Notes: generated from the sequence alone by a model not told the origin. 64,000 bases of DNA from Arthrobacter sp. SLBN-83 (GCF_006715285.1 NZ_VFMX01000001.1:3720001-3784000), one strand, 5' to 3'. Numbered from the stretch's first letter, positions 8,273 through 17,606 are shown. Numbers and translations are program-made.

Positions 8273-9724
8273 ATGAGCTCCCCCGATCTGACCCCTGAGG
8301 ACATCCAGGCCTGCCTCAAGGTCCTGAACACCATCCACGCCTACGACGAGGAGCACCCGGACTATCTCGCGGTACGCCGTGCGACGGGAAAGATGTTCAA
8401 AGCGGTCAAGCGCCACCGCAGGGTCACCAAGCGTGATTCGATTGCCGAGGCTGACAGGGCAGTCATCGCCCAGACCGCCACCGCCGCGCCGGACCGGATC
8501 GACGACGAGACCCGCGGCAACAAGCTGGAACCGTCTGCTACGGGCAAGATCGCGGGCCATCTCATCAGGTCCCGCCCCTGCTACATCTGCAAGCAGCACT
8601 ACACCCAGGTGGACGCGTTCTACCACCAGCTGTGCCCGGAGTGCGCCGCCTTCAGCCACAGCAAGCGTGACGCCCGGGCTGACCTCACCGGGCGCCGGGC
8701 CCTGCTCACCGGCGGCCGGGCCAAGATCGGGATGTACATCGCCCTGCGCCTGCTGCGGGATGGGGCGCACACCACCATCACCACCCGGTTCCCCAAGGAC
8801 GCGGCCCGCCGCTTCGCCGCTATGGAGGACAGCGGCGAGTGGCTGCACCGGCTCCGGATCGTGGGAATCGACCTGCGTGATCCTGCCCAGGTCATGGCCC
8901 TCACGGATTCCCTCAATGAAGCCGGCCCGCTGGACATCATCATCAACAACGCTGCCCAGACTGTGCGCCGTTCCGGCAACGCCTACAAACCGCTGGTGGA
9001 TGCAGAGGATGAACCCCTCCCTGCAGCGCTGGAGCACGCCAACGGCGGCCCGGAGCTGCTGACCTTCGGCCACGCCCATGACAAGCACCCGCTGGCCATC
9101 GCAGGCAGCGTCACGGAACACCCCGTCCTGGCCGGCGACGCCGTCACTTCGCTGGCGCTGTCCACCGGGTCTGCGTCCCTGGAACGGATCGCCTCGGGAA
9201 CAGCCATCGACGCCGGTGGGTTGGTTCCCGACCTGGCCACCATCAACAGCTGGACGCAGGTGGTGGACGAGGTGGATCCGCTCGAAATGCTCGAGGTGCA
9301 GCTCTGCAACGTCACCGCGCCGTTCCTGTTGGTCAGCCGCCTCCGGGACGCCATGAGGCGCTCCACCGCGCGGCGAAAGTACATTGTGAACGTCTCCGCC
9401 ATGGAGGGCCAGTTCTCCCGGGCCTATAAAGGACCGGGGCATCCGCACACCAACATGGCCAAGGCGGCCCTGAACATGATGACCCGCACCAGCGCGCAGG
9501 AAATGCTGGACACGGATGGCATCCTGATGACGGCCGTGGACACGGGCTGGATCACCGACGAACGTCCGCACTTCACCAAGGTCCGGCTGATGGAGGAAGG
9601 CTTCCACGCTCCCCTGGACCTGGTGGACGGCGCGGCCCGCGTCTACGATCCCATCGTCATGGGTGAAAAGGGCGAGGACCAGTACGGCGTCTTCCTGAAG
9701 GATTACAAGCCCAGCCCCTGGTGA
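8273..9724 (+). CDS. SDR-fold protein with N-terminal zinc-ribbon-like insert, no catalytic Tyr
   Basis: A 483-residue protein with three parts. Residues 1-95 are helical. A four-cysteine knuckle follows (C103-x2-C106, C121-x2-C124). A Rossmann short-chain dehydrogenase domain begins about residue 135 (TGGRAKIGMYIA, later NNAAQTV for NAG). An 80-residue insert separates the nucleotide domain from the active-site region. The conserved Ser is there (NVSAMEG), but the YxxxK position reads TNMAK: Lys397 is kept and Tyr is replaced by Thr393. It may bind NAD(P) without normal SDR chemistry. Its substrate is unknown. It stands alone with its own leaderless promoter. Confidence 0.8.
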   Translation: MSSPDLTPEDIQACLKVLNTIHAYDEEHPDYLAVRRATGKMFKAVKRHRRVTKRDSIAEADRAVIAQTATAAPDRIDDETRGNKLEPSATGKIAGHLIRSRPCYICKQHYTQVDAFYHQLCPECAAFSHSKRDARADLTGRRALLTGGRAKIGMYIALRLLRDGAHTTITTRFPKDAARRFAAMEDSGEWLHRLRIVGIDLRDPAQVMALTDSLNEAGPLDIIINNAAQTVRRSGNAYKPLVDAEDEPLPAALEHANGGPELLTFGHAHDKHPLAIAGSVTEHPVLAGDAVTSLALSTGSASLERIASGTAIDAGGLVPDLATINSWTQVVDEVDPLEMLEVQLCNVTAPFLLVSRLRDAMRRSTARRKYIVNVSAMEGQFSRAYKGPGHPHTNMAKAALNMMTRTSAQEMLDTDGILMTAVDTGWITDERPHFTKVRLMEEGFHAPLDLVDGAARVYDPIVMGEKGEDQYGVFLKDYKPSPW

Positions 9725-9730
9725 TGGGCG

Positions 9731-9736
9731 TATGCT
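9731..9736 (+). promoter_or_regulatory. -10 box, leaderless start of the PPOX gene
   Basis: TATGCT, 6 bp before ATG 9743, just after the stop of the upstream SDR gene. Confidence 0.5.
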
Positions 9737-9742
9737 CACGGC

Positions 9743-10213
9743 ATGAGCAACGAGTCATCCACCCAAGTGCAGAACCTCGAACACCACGAATGCTGGGCCA
9801 TGCTGCGGACGGTGTCCGTGGGAAGGCTGGCCGTGCTGGCGGACGGACGTCCGGATATCTTCCCGGTGAACTACACAGTGGACGGCGGCACGCTGGTCTT
9901 CCGGACCGCCCAGGGAACCAAGCTGGCCGCTGCCACCGGCGGTGAAGCCGCCGTTGCCGTCGAGGCGGACGGGGTGGACCCCGACACGGGCCTGGCCTGG
10001 AGCGTGGTGGTCAAGGGCACCGCTGCCCTGGTCAAAAGCACTGAGGAAGTGCTGGAAACCTCCCGCCTGTACCTTTTCCCCTGGCAGGCCGGCCGGAAGG
10101 ATGCCTTTGTCCGCATCACCCCGGACTCGGTCACGGGACGCCGCTTCAAGGTCACTGATCCCATGACCTGGTGGACCCAAATCAACGGATCCGCAAAAGC
10201 GTCGCAGGAATAG
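9743..10213 (+). CDS. pyridoxamine 5'-phosphate oxidase family (split-barrel) protein
   Basis: A 156-residue flavin-binding split-barrel protein. The fold is suggested by the N-terminal helix ECWAMLRTVSVGRLAV, the strand DIFPVNYTVDGGTLVFRTAQGTKL typical of the FMN- or F420-binding members, and the closing RRFKVTDP. Members include flavin reductases, heme-degrading enzymes and F420-dependent reductases. I cannot assign the substrate. It follows the SDR gene by 18 bp but has its own -10 box. Confidence 0.82.
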   Translation: MSNESSTQVQNLEHHECWAMLRTVSVGRLAVLADGRPDIFPVNYTVDGGTLVFRTAQGTKLAAATGGEAAVAVEADGVDPDTGLAWSVVVKGTAALVKSTEEVLETSRLYLFPWQAGRKDAFVRITPDSVTGRRFKVTDPMTWWTQINGSAKASQE

Positions 10214-10247
10214 AACGACGGCGAACATCAACAACTGCACGACGACG

Positions 10248-10276
10248 GGTTCCCCGGCCGGGAAGGCCGGGGAACC
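10248..10276. terminator. bidirectional terminator hairpin
   Basis: A perfect 12-bp stem (10248-10259 with 10265-10276) with a GGGAA loop, between the convergent PPOX and transglutaminase genes. Confidence 0.88.
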
Positions 10277-10283
10277 AGCTGTA

Positions 10284-11135
10284 TCACGCCAGTTGGGTGA
10301 TTTCGACGCTCACCTTGAGGGCGGACCCGCCGCCCCCTGACAGGATGCCCTTCAGCGGGGGCACGTCCCGGTAGTCGCGGCCCCGGGCCACCGTGACGTG
10401 GAAGTCGCCGGCGGGCTTGTGGTTGGTCGGGTCCCAGCTGCGCCAGTCCCCGTCCCACCATTCAAGCCAGGCGTGGGACTGCCCGGCAACGGTCTCCCCG
10501 ATCCCGGCGCTGGAGCGCGGGTGCAGGTAGCCGGAGACGTAGCGTGCGGGAATGCCGCAGCTGCGCAGGGCACCGATGGCCAGATGGGCCAGGTCCTGGC
10601 ACACGCCCTTGCGCTGGCCCCAGGCCTCCTCGGCGTTGGTTGTGACGGCGGTGGAGCCGGACATGTAGGTCATCTCGCCGCGCATCCAGGTAAAGACGGC
10701 CATGGCTGCTTCGTGCGGGTTCTTCCCGGCCACCACAGCGGGGATGATGCCCAGCACTTCGTCGCCCGGGCCGCTCAGCCGGGACTGCGGCAGCCAGTCG
10801 CTGAAGGCGTCAAGTGTCTCCGGGGACTTCAGGTCCTCCCAGCCCACGATGTCGGCTTCGGCCGGGATCTTTTCCGCCCGGTGCACCTCGACGGTGATGT
10901 TTGAGACCACCTCGAGGCTTTCGTGCGGCATCTGCATGTCGAAGGCCGTGACCCTGGTCCCCCAGTAGTCACGGTAGGTGCTGACCGCCGCCTGCGACGG
11001 AGCCACCTTTACCACCGATTCCAGGACCACCTGCTGCGAGTCGGTCAGCGGTGTCATGCGGGCCTCGTTGTAGGACAGGGTCACCCGCTTGTTGTATTTG
11101 TAGGCCGTCCTGTGGACGATGCTCAACCGGGTCAT
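10284..11135 (-). CDS. transglutaminase-like protease/ligase
   Basis: A 283-residue protein with a beta-rich bacterial transglutaminase N-domain (1-90) and a transglutaminase core. The papain-like triad is intact: Cys179 in GVCQDLAH, His221 in SHAWLEWW and Asp235 in WDPTN. There is no signal peptide, so it acts in the cytoplasm. It is last in a three-gene operon and overlaps the alpha-E gene by 4 bp (ATGA). Such genes travel with circularly permuted ATP-grasp and alpha-E proteins. Aravind and colleagues proposed from genome context that the set forms or processes isopeptide or peptide bonds. No reaction is proven here. Confidence 0.88.
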   Translation of the reverse strand: MTRLSIVHRTAYKYNKRVTLSYNEARMTPLTDSQQVVLESVVKVAPSQAAVSTYRDYWGTRVTAFDMQMPHESLEVVSNITVEVHRAEKIPAEADIVGWEDLKSPETLDAFSDWLPQSRLSGPGDEVLGIIPAVVAGKNPHEAAMAVFTWMRGEMTYMSGSTAVTTNAEEAWGQRKGVCQDLAHLAIGALRSCGIPARYVSGYLHPRSSAGIGETVAGQSHAWLEWWDGDWRSWDPTNHKPAGDFHVTVARGRDYRDVPPLKGILSGGGGSALKVSVEITQLA

Positions 11136-12058
11136 GACACTTCTCCCACCCAGGCAAGTTCATCCGCCTGATTGAAGTACTTACGGGAAATGGCGTCCGA
11201 GGCCTGGGACACTGCCTTCTGCACCCGCTCCATGTGTTCGGGCAGCTCGGACATGAGGTCGTCAGTGCGGTGGAACTCAAGGAAGGTCCGTGCCTGTCCC
11301 ACGATGCGGCGGGCGTCGTTGATGAAGCCCACGCGTTGCGCGGACGGGTCCAGCTTGGCCAGGCATTCGTCGGCGTCCCGCAGGGCGTAGACGATGGACC
11401 GGGGAAAGAGCCGGTCCAGGAGCAGGAATTCGGCGGCGTGCTGGTCCCCGAATGCCGCGCGGCGGGTGCGGAGGAAGGACTCATAGGCGCCGGCGCAGCG
11501 GAGCATGTTGACCCAGGACATGCCCGCGGAGAGCACGTCGCGGGTGGAGAGCATCCGTGCCGTCATGTCCGCGCGTTCCAGGGAGCGGCCCAGAACCAGG
11601 AAGAGCCAGCTTTCGTCATGGCTCACCGTGGTATCGGCAAGGCCGCTGACCATGGCGGTGCGCTCCAGGGTCCAGTTGCAGAACCGGTACGTGCCCACCA
11701 CGTCCTTGCGGTGCTGGCTCAGCCCGTAGTAGGTGGTGTTGAGGCTCTCCCACAGCGCAGAGGACACGGTCTCCCGGGCCCGGCGCGCGTTTTCGCGGGC
11801 AGCACCAAGGGACCCGGCGATGGAGGTGGCGCTGGTCTTGTCGTAGGCCAAGGCGTGGAGCAGTTCCGGCAGGCCGAAGTCCTCGCTCTGCGGCCGGGCT
11901 CCCATGACGGCCAGGAGTTCCTGCGCAACGCTCTTCCGCTCCTCCATGGGGAGGTGGTTCAGGCGTTCCAGGTGGACGTCGAGGATGCGGGCGGTGCCGT
12001 CCGCCCGCTCCACGTAGCGGCCGATCCAAAAAAGGGACTCGGCAATTCTGCTAAGCAT
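11132..12058 (-). CDS. alpha-E domain protein
   Basis: A 308-residue, almost entirely helical protein of the alpha-E family (begins MLSRIAESLFWIGRYVERADGTARILD). Its biochemical role is unknown. It nearly always sits between a circularly permuted ATP-grasp enzyme and a transglutaminase, as here. A strong GGAGG ribosome site precedes the ATG. The 4-bp overlap with the transglutaminase gene suggests coupled, stoichiometric production. Confidence 0.88.
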   Translation of the reverse strand: MLSRIAESLFWIGRYVERADGTARILDVHLERLNHLPMEERKSVAQELLAVMGARPQSEDFGLPELLHALAYDKTSATSIAGSLGAARENARRARETVSSALWESLNTTYYGLSQHRKDVVGTYRFCNWTLERTAMVSGLADTTVSHDESWLFLVLGRSLERADMTARMLSTRDVLSAGMSWVNMLRCAGAYESFLRTRRAAFGDQHAAEFLLLDRLFPRSIVYALRDADECLAKLDPSAQRVGFINDARRIVGQARTFLEFHRTDDLMSELPEHMERVQKAVSQASDAISRKYFNQADELAWVGEVS

Positions 12059-12133
12059 TCGCGGCTACCTCCTGCGCGCCCGGAACGTTGGAAAAGAAAT
12101 GCCCGCTGGCGGCAATGTGGTCAAGTGCCCCGC

Positions 12134-13690
12134 TCACTGCTGCTGCTCCGACTGGCGGTCGCGCCAGTTGCTCTCCACCGGCCAGACGGAGACCCGCTCG
12201 CGGACGCTGACCGACTGCCGGGGCACGGTTTCCACCGGCATCTGGGGTGAGTCGGCAAGGACCCAGGTGTCCTTGGATCCGCCGCCCTGGCTGGAGTTCA
12301 CGATCAGGGAGCCCTCCTTCAGGGCTACGCGGGTAAGGCCGCCCGGGAGCACCCAGACGTTGTCGCCGTCGTTTACCGCGAAGGGGCGAAGGTCCACGTG
12401 CCGGGGGCCGAACTTGTCCCCGCCCAGTGTGGGGACCGTGGAGAGCTGCAGGACCGGCTGGGCGATCCAGCCGCGGGGATCGGCGATAATCCGCTGGCGG
12501 AGGGCGTCCAGTTCGTCTTTGGAGGCGTCGGGGCCGATGACCAGGCCCTTGCCACCGGAGCCGTCCACGGGCTTCACCACCAGTTCCGCGAGGTTGTCCA
12601 GGGTGTACTCCCGGGCCTCCTTTTCCTCGAGGCGGTAGGTGTCCACGTTGGCGATGATGGGCTCCTCGCTGAGGTAGTAGCGGATCAGGTCAGGCACGTA
12701 ACTGTAAACCAGTTTGTCGTCGGCAACGCCATTGCCCACCGCGTTGGCGATGGTGACGCCGCCGGCGCGGGCGGCGTTCACCAGTCCAGGGCAGCCGAGC
12801 ATGGAGTCCGAGCGGAACTGCAGCGGATCCAGGAAGTCGTCATCGATCCGCTTGTAGATCACGTCCACCCGCTGCTCGCCGGCGGTGGTCCGCATGTACA
12901 CGCGGTTTCCGCGGCAGATGAGGTCGCGGCCCTCCACGAGCTCCACGCCCATGAGGCCGGCCAGGAGGGTGTGCTCAAAGTAGGCGCTGTTGAACACGCC
13001 GGGGGTCAGGACGACGACGGTGGGATCGTCAACGCCGGCCGGCGCGGTTTTGCGGAGGGCCGAGAGCAACCGGCGGGGGTATTCCTCCACGGGCCGGATG
13101 AGCTGCTGGCCAAAGGCTTCGGGCAGGCCCTTGGCCATGGCGCGCCGGTTCTCCAGCACGTAGCTGACACCGGAGGGCACCCGGACGTTGTCTTCAAGGA
13201 CCCGGAAGGTGCCGGCAGCGTCGCGGACAACATCGATGCCGGAGATATGCACCCGGACCCCGCCCGCCGGCTCGAAACCGTGGACCTGCCGGTGGAAGTG
13301 CGCGCTGGTGGTCACCAACTGGCGCGGGATCACGCCGTCGGACACCACTGTCATCTTGTCGTAGACATCGTTCAGGAAGGCTTCCAGGGCGCGCACCCGC
13401 TGGGCGACGCCGCGTTCCAGGACATCCCACTCGGCTGCGGGGATGACCCGCGGCACGATATCGAGCGGAAAGGGCCGCTCCTCACCCGCGTAGTCGAACG
13501 TGACACCGCGGTCCAGGAAGGTGCGGGCCATGGAGTCCGCGCGTGCGCTGACGTCCGCCAGGGAGAGCTTCCGGAGCGCTTCCGCCACCTGCCCGTACGA
13601 GTCCCTGGCCTGTTGCCCGGGGGCGAACATCTCGTCGTAGGCTCCGGTGCGGCCTGCAGCCTCGGAGTAATCCTGGAATAGGTCTGACAT
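12134..13690 (-). CDS. circularly permuted type-2 ATP-grasp protein
   Basis: A 518-residue putative ATP-dependent carboxylate-amine ligase. Family features seen are RRISxx-like segments around VRVHISGIDVVRDAAGTF, the NAVGNGVADDKLVYSYVPDLI region, and the ATP-binding segment ELVVKPVDGSGGKGLVIGPDA. I choose the ATG at 13690 (MSDLFQDYSEAAG). An in-frame ATG at 13726 would add 12 poorly conserved-looking residues. It is first in the operon with alpha-E and transglutaminase genes. It probably activates a carboxylate with ATP to join it to an amine. The substrate is unknown. Confidence 0.88.
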   Translation of the reverse strand: MSDLFQDYSEAAGRTGAYDEMFAPGQQARDSYGQVAEALRKLSLADVSARADSMARTFLDRGVTFDYAGEERPFPLDIVPRVIPAAEWDVLERGVAQRVRALEAFLNDVYDKMTVVSDGVIPRQLVTTSAHFHRQVHGFEPAGGVRVHISGIDVVRDAAGTFRVLEDNVRVPSGVSYVLENRRAMAKGLPEAFGQQLIRPVEEYPRRLLSALRKTAPAGVDDPTVVVLTPGVFNSAYFEHTLLAGLMGVELVEGRDLICRGNRVYMRTTAGEQRVDVIYKRIDDDFLDPLQFRSDSMLGCPGLVNAARAGGVTIANAVGNGVADDKLVYSYVPDLIRYYLSEEPIIANVDTYRLEEKEAREYTLDNLAELVVKPVDGSGGKGLVIGPDASKDELDALRQRIIADPRGWIAQPVLQLSTVPTLGGDKFGPRHVDLRPFAVNDGDNVWVLPGGLTRVALKEGSLIVNSSQGGGSKDTWVLADSPQMPVETVPRQSVSVRERVSVWPVESNWRDRQSEQQQ

Positions 13691-13804
13691 GTCCAATAGC
13701 CAACCATCTTTTTGTTTCGAATTCATTTACAGCCATCCATTGTGGCGTGTTGGCACCAAAGGCCCGGTTCGTACTTTACTGGCCTCTTCGGGCACAGTAG
13801 GTAA

Positions 13805-14863
13805 GTGCCAGTCAGCAGAAGCCTCCCCGAGCCGGGCCATGGCCGTCTCGGGCCCATCCCGGCGCGGCTGGCGCCCGGCCTGCTGACCGCGGCAGCCGCC
13901 GTCGCCGCGGCGTTCCTGGTGCATGGACTGCTGCCTGCACTCCCCGCGATGACCTTGGCCGTGGTGCTGGGGGTGCTCGCCGCCAACCTTCCCGGCGCCG
14001 CTGGATGGACCGAAGGGCGGGCACGTGCCGGGCTGGACTTCGCCGGTAAGCACTTGATGCGCGCCGGCATCGTCCTCCTGGGACTGAAGGTCAGCGTCAT
14101 GGACGTCCTGGGCCTGGGGTGGCTTTCGCTGCTGCTTATCGTGGCGGTGGTGGCGGCCAGTTTCGGTGGGACGTACGCTATCTCGCGCCTCTTCCGCCTC
14201 CCGCCGGTGACCTCGCTCCTGGTGGCCACGGGGTTCTCCATCTGCGGGGCCTCCGCCATTGGCGCCATGGCAGCCGTCCGCCGCATCCGGCACCCCGAAA
14301 CCGTCCTGCCGGTGGCACTGGTGACCCTCTGCGGAACGCTCGCCATCGGTGTCCTGCCCCTCGTCGCCCATCCACTGGGGCTGACGGCAGCAGTGTTCGG
14401 TGCCTGGACCGGCGCGTCCGTACATGACGTGGGGCAGGTGGTGGCCACGGCGCAGACCGCCGGCACCGCTGCCCTGGCAATCGCCGTCGTCGTCAAACTC
14501 ACCCGGGTGCTGCTGCTGGCGCCTGTTGCCGCCATGGCGGGTGCCCATCATCGGAGGGCTGCGCGGTCTGTTGGCGCGGCGGAGGGCGGTGCGGCGAAGA
14601 TGCCGCCGGTGGTGCCGCTGTTCGTGGTGGGGTTTATCGTCATGGTGGCGCTCCGCTCCACCGGCTGGCTGCCCCAGGGCTGGCTCGAAGCCGGCGCCAC
14701 GCTGCAGGACATCCTGCTGGGCGCGGCCCTGTTTGGACTGGGCTCGGCGGTGCGGATCCGGAGCCTCCTGCACACCGGCGGCCGGGCCCTTCTGGCCGCA
14801 CTGGCATCCTGGTTCCTGATTGCCGCGCTGGGTCTGGGGGCAGCGTTCCTCATCGCCGGCTGA
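13805..14863 (+). CDS. YeiH/UPF0324 family putative sulfate exporter
   Basis: A 352-residue membrane protein with about ten hydrophobic segments and the family motifs LMRAGIVLLGLKV and FGAWTGASVHDVGQVVATAQTAG. The proposed role is export of sulfate or a related anion, but evidence for the family is thin. It starts at a GTG without a ribosome site. The hexamer CACAGT (13793-13798) 6 bp upstream may be the -10 of a leaderless transcript. Confidence 0.82.
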   Translation: MPVSRSLPEPGHGRLGPIPARLAPGLLTAAAAVAAAFLVHGLLPALPAMTLAVVLGVLAANLPGAAGWTEGRARAGLDFAGKHLMRAGIVLLGLKVSVMDVLGLGWLSLLLIVAVVAASFGGTYAISRLFRLPPVTSLLVATGFSICGASAIGAMAAVRRIRHPETVLPVALVTLCGTLAIGVLPLVAHPLGLTAAVFGAWTGASVHDVGQVVATAQTAGTAALAIAVVVKLTRVLLLAPVAAMAGAHHRRAARSVGAAEGGAAKMPPVVPLFVVGFIVMVALRSTGWLPQGWLEAGATLQDILLGAALFGLGSAVRIRSLLHTGGRALLAALASWFLIAALGLGAAFLIAG

Positions 14864-14882
14864 GCTTGCCCGGACACCGTGA

Positions 14883-14888
14883 TTAGAT
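14883..14888 (+). promoter_or_regulatory. -10 box, leaderless start of pepN
   Basis: TTAGAT, 6 bp before GTG 14895. The ATG at 14902 is out of frame, which supports the GTG start. Confidence 0.5.
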
Positions 14889-14894
14889 AGCCGG

Positions 14895-17558
14895 GTGTCA
14901 AATGAGAATCTGCAGCGCCGCGAAGCCGCCGAACGTTCAGCCTTGATCAGCACCACCAGCTACGACATCTCCCTGGATGTGCGGCAGGCAGCTGATCCGG
15001 CAGTCGCCGGCTACACCAGCCGCAGCGTCATCACCTTCACGGCCGAGGCCGGCTCCAGCACGTTCCTGGACTTCATCGGCAGCAGTGTGCACAGCGTGTT
15101 GCTTAACGGCAGAAGCCTGCAGGTGGAGGACGTGGTGGACGGTGCACGGATCCGGCTGGAGAACCTGCGGGCCGAGAACCAGGTGACGGTCACCGGAACA
15201 GCCCTTTACAGCCGATCGGGCGAGGGCATGCACCGGTTCGTGGATCCCGCCGATGGCCAGTGCTACCTGTACACCCAGTACGAGCCCGCCGACGCCCGCC
15301 GGGTGTTCGCCAACTTTGAGCAGCCGGACCTCAAGGCCACCTACACGTTCCACGTCATGGCCCCGGCGCACTGGCAGGTTGCCTCCAACGGTGCCGAGGT
15401 GAACCGCACCCTGCTCACCAGCGATCCGGCTACCGCTTGCTGGGACTTCGCCACCACCCTGCCGATGTCCACCTACATCACCACCGTCCTGGCCGGCCCG
15501 TACTTCAAGGCCGAGGACCGCTGGCAGGCAACGCTCGACGACGGCACGAGCCTGGACGTCCCGCTGGCCCTTTACTGCCGCGCGTCCATGGCCGAATCCT
15601 TCGACACGGACCACCTCTTCGACCTCACGAAGAAGGGGCTGGACTTCTTCAACCGGCTCTTTGACTACCCGTACCCCTGGGGCAAGTACGACCAGGCCTT
15701 TGTCCCCGAGTACAACCTCGGCGCCATGGAGAACCCGGGCCTGGTTACCTTTACCGAGAGCTACGTCTTCACGTCCCGGGCCACCGACGCCCAGTACCAG
15801 GGACGGGCCAACACCCTGCTGCACGAGATGGCCCACATGTGGTTCGGGGACCTGGTGACCATGCAGTGGTGGGACGATCTGTGGCTAAAGGAATCCTTCG
15901 CCGACTACATGGGGACGCTGGGCGTCGACCGGGCCACGGACTGGGACACGGCGTGGGTGAACTTCGCCAACAAACGCAAGGCCTGGGCCTATGTCCAGGA
16001 CCAGCTGCCCACCACCCATCCCATCGTGGCGGACATCCCGGACCTCGAGGCGGCCAAGCAGAACTTCGACGGCATCACCTACGCCAAGGGCGCCTCGGTC
16101 CTCAAGCAGCTGGTGGCCTACGTGGGTTTTGATGCCTTCATCGCCGGCTCCCGGGAGTACTTCCGGAAGCACGCCTACGGGAACACCTCGCTGGCCGACC
16201 TGCTGGCCGCGCTGGATGCTGCTTCCGGTCGGGAGCTGTCCGGCTGGGCCCGGCAGTGGCTGCAGACCTCGGGGATCTCCGCGCTGTCTTTGGACTTCGG
16301 GTCGGAGGGTGCGGCGGAAGGCACAAAAACAGCGGACGACGACGGGCTGCTGGGCGCGGTGGCAATCGTCCAGGAAGCAACGGACCCCGTCACGGGACGG
16401 GAAGAGCTGCGGCCGCACCGCCTCCGCGTTGGTTCCTACGACTTCGACACCGACGGCGCCCTGGTACGGACCGGCAGCATCGAAACCGATGTGACCGGTG
16501 CCCGGACAGACCTCCCCCAGCTCGCTGGCCAGCCGAGGCCGGCGCTCCTGCTGCTCAATGATGACGACCTGACCTACGCCAAGGTGCGGCTGGACCCGGC
16601 CTCTGAAGCAACGGTTCGTTCCTCGCTCGACAGGATCGCCGATCCGATGACCCGCGCCCTCTGCTGGACGTCGTTGTGGAACTCCGCCCGCGATGGCGAA
16701 AGCCCCGCATCGCTCTACGTGGACGCCGTGGCCGCCTTCGCCCCCGCTGAAACCGGCATTGGAGTCCTGCTGAACGTCCTCGACAACGCGACCACCGCCG
16801 TCGAACGCTACACGCCCGTAGACAGCAGGGAGCAGGTGCGTTCCGCCTTCCTGGCAGCGGCCGATGCCGAACTGGACCGGGCCACCCCCGGCTCGGACCA
16901 GCAGCTTGCCTGGGCCCGCACACTGGCCACCCTCAGCCGGCACGACTCGACCCTGCTCCCCCGCCTCCGCGGCCTGCTAAACGGCAGCGCTCCCGTGGAG
17001 GGGCTGGCAGTGGACGCCGAGCTCCGCTGGCACCTGTGGCATGCACTCGCTGCCAACGGACAGGCCAGCGCAGAAGAACTGGACGCCGAACTGGCCCGGG
17101 ACACCACGGCGTCGGGCCGGGCAGGATACGCGACCGCAATGGCATCCCGGCCGGACCCTGCTGTCAAAGCAGCGGCTTGGGATGCAGCAGTCGAAGGCAC
17201 CGAGCTCTCAAACCAGATCCTTACGGCGACCATCAGCGGCTTCACAACTGCCCCGCCGGCGCTGCTGGAACCCTACGTGGAGCCCTACTTCGGCTGCCTG
17301 CGCGCGGTGTGGGACAGGCGCAGCATCGAAATTGCCAGCCGCATCGTCCGCGGCCTTTACCCCGCGGCGCAGGACTTGGTCCCCGGGACACGCCCCGAAG
17401 GGCATCCAGTGGTACGGCGGACCGACGAATGGCTGGCCGCCAATCCGGACGCCCCGCACGCCCTGCGGCGGATCATCGTGGAGCAGCGCAGCCACCTGCT
17501 GCGCGCACTCACGGCGCAGGCCGCCGTCGCTCCCCAACACGCATCGATTGCTCCGTAA
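14895..17558 (+). CDS. pepN: aminopeptidase N (M1 zinc metallopeptidase)
   Basis: An 887-residue cytosolic aminopeptidase releasing N-terminal residues from peptides. The exopeptidase motif GAMEN is at 276-280 and the zinc site is H310-E311-xx-H314 with E333 (LWLKESFADY). An ERAP1-like helical C-domain follows from about residue 520. The length matches actinobacterial PepN. The last codons and the stop lie inside a REP-like palindrome (17543-17602), so the C-terminal SIAP is encoded by the repeat. Confidence 0.95.
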   Translation: MSNENLQRREAAERSALISTTSYDISLDVRQAADPAVAGYTSRSVITFTAEAGSSTFLDFIGSSVHSVLLNGRSLQVEDVVDGARIRLENLRAENQVTVTGTALYSRSGEGMHRFVDPADGQCYLYTQYEPADARRVFANFEQPDLKATYTFHVMAPAHWQVASNGAEVNRTLLTSDPATACWDFATTLPMSTYITTVLAGPYFKAEDRWQATLDDGTSLDVPLALYCRASMAESFDTDHLFDLTKKGLDFFNRLFDYPYPWGKYDQAFVPEYNLGAMENPGLVTFTESYVFTSRATDAQYQGRANTLLHEMAHMWFGDLVTMQWWDDLWLKESFADYMGTLGVDRATDWDTAWVNFANKRKAWAYVQDQLPTTHPIVADIPDLEAAKQNFDGITYAKGASVLKQLVAYVGFDAFIAGSREYFRKHAYGNTSLADLLAALDAASGRELSGWARQWLQTSGISALSLDFGSEGAAEGTKTADDDGLLGAVAIVQEATDPVTGREELRPHRLRVGSYDFDTDGALVRTGSIETDVTGARTDLPQLAGQPRPALLLLNDDDLTYAKVRLDPASEATVRSSLDRIADPMTRALCWTSLWNSARDGESPASLYVDAVAAFAPAETGIGVLLNVLDNATTAVERYTPVDSREQVRSAFLAAADAELDRATPGSDQQLAWARTLATLSRHDSTLLPRLRGLLNGSAPVEGLAVDAELRWHLWHALAANGQASAEELDAELARDTTASGRAGYATAMASRPDPAVKAAAWDAAVEGTELSNQILTATISGFTTAPPALLEPYVEPYFGCLRAVWDRRSIEIASRIVRGLYPAAQDLVPGTRPEGHPVVRRTDEWLAANPDAPHALRRIIVEQRSHLLRALTAQAAVAPQHASIAP

Positions 17559-17602
17559 CTGCCGTTTTGGGGCGCCAAAAGGACAATTACTCAGCACTCG
17601 AT
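17543..17602. repeat. REP-like imperfect palindrome, copy 1
   Basis: Two 28-nt arms (17543-17570 and 17575-17602) pair at 22 of 28 positions around a GGCG centre. A second copy with the same sequence plan (ATTGCTCCGTAA ... TTTTGG ... CCAAA ... ATCGAT) is at 47712-47770. It lies between convergent pepN and the lipoate ligase gene and includes the pepN stop codon. It may serve as a terminator. Confidence 0.75.
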
Positions 17603-17606
17603 GGGA

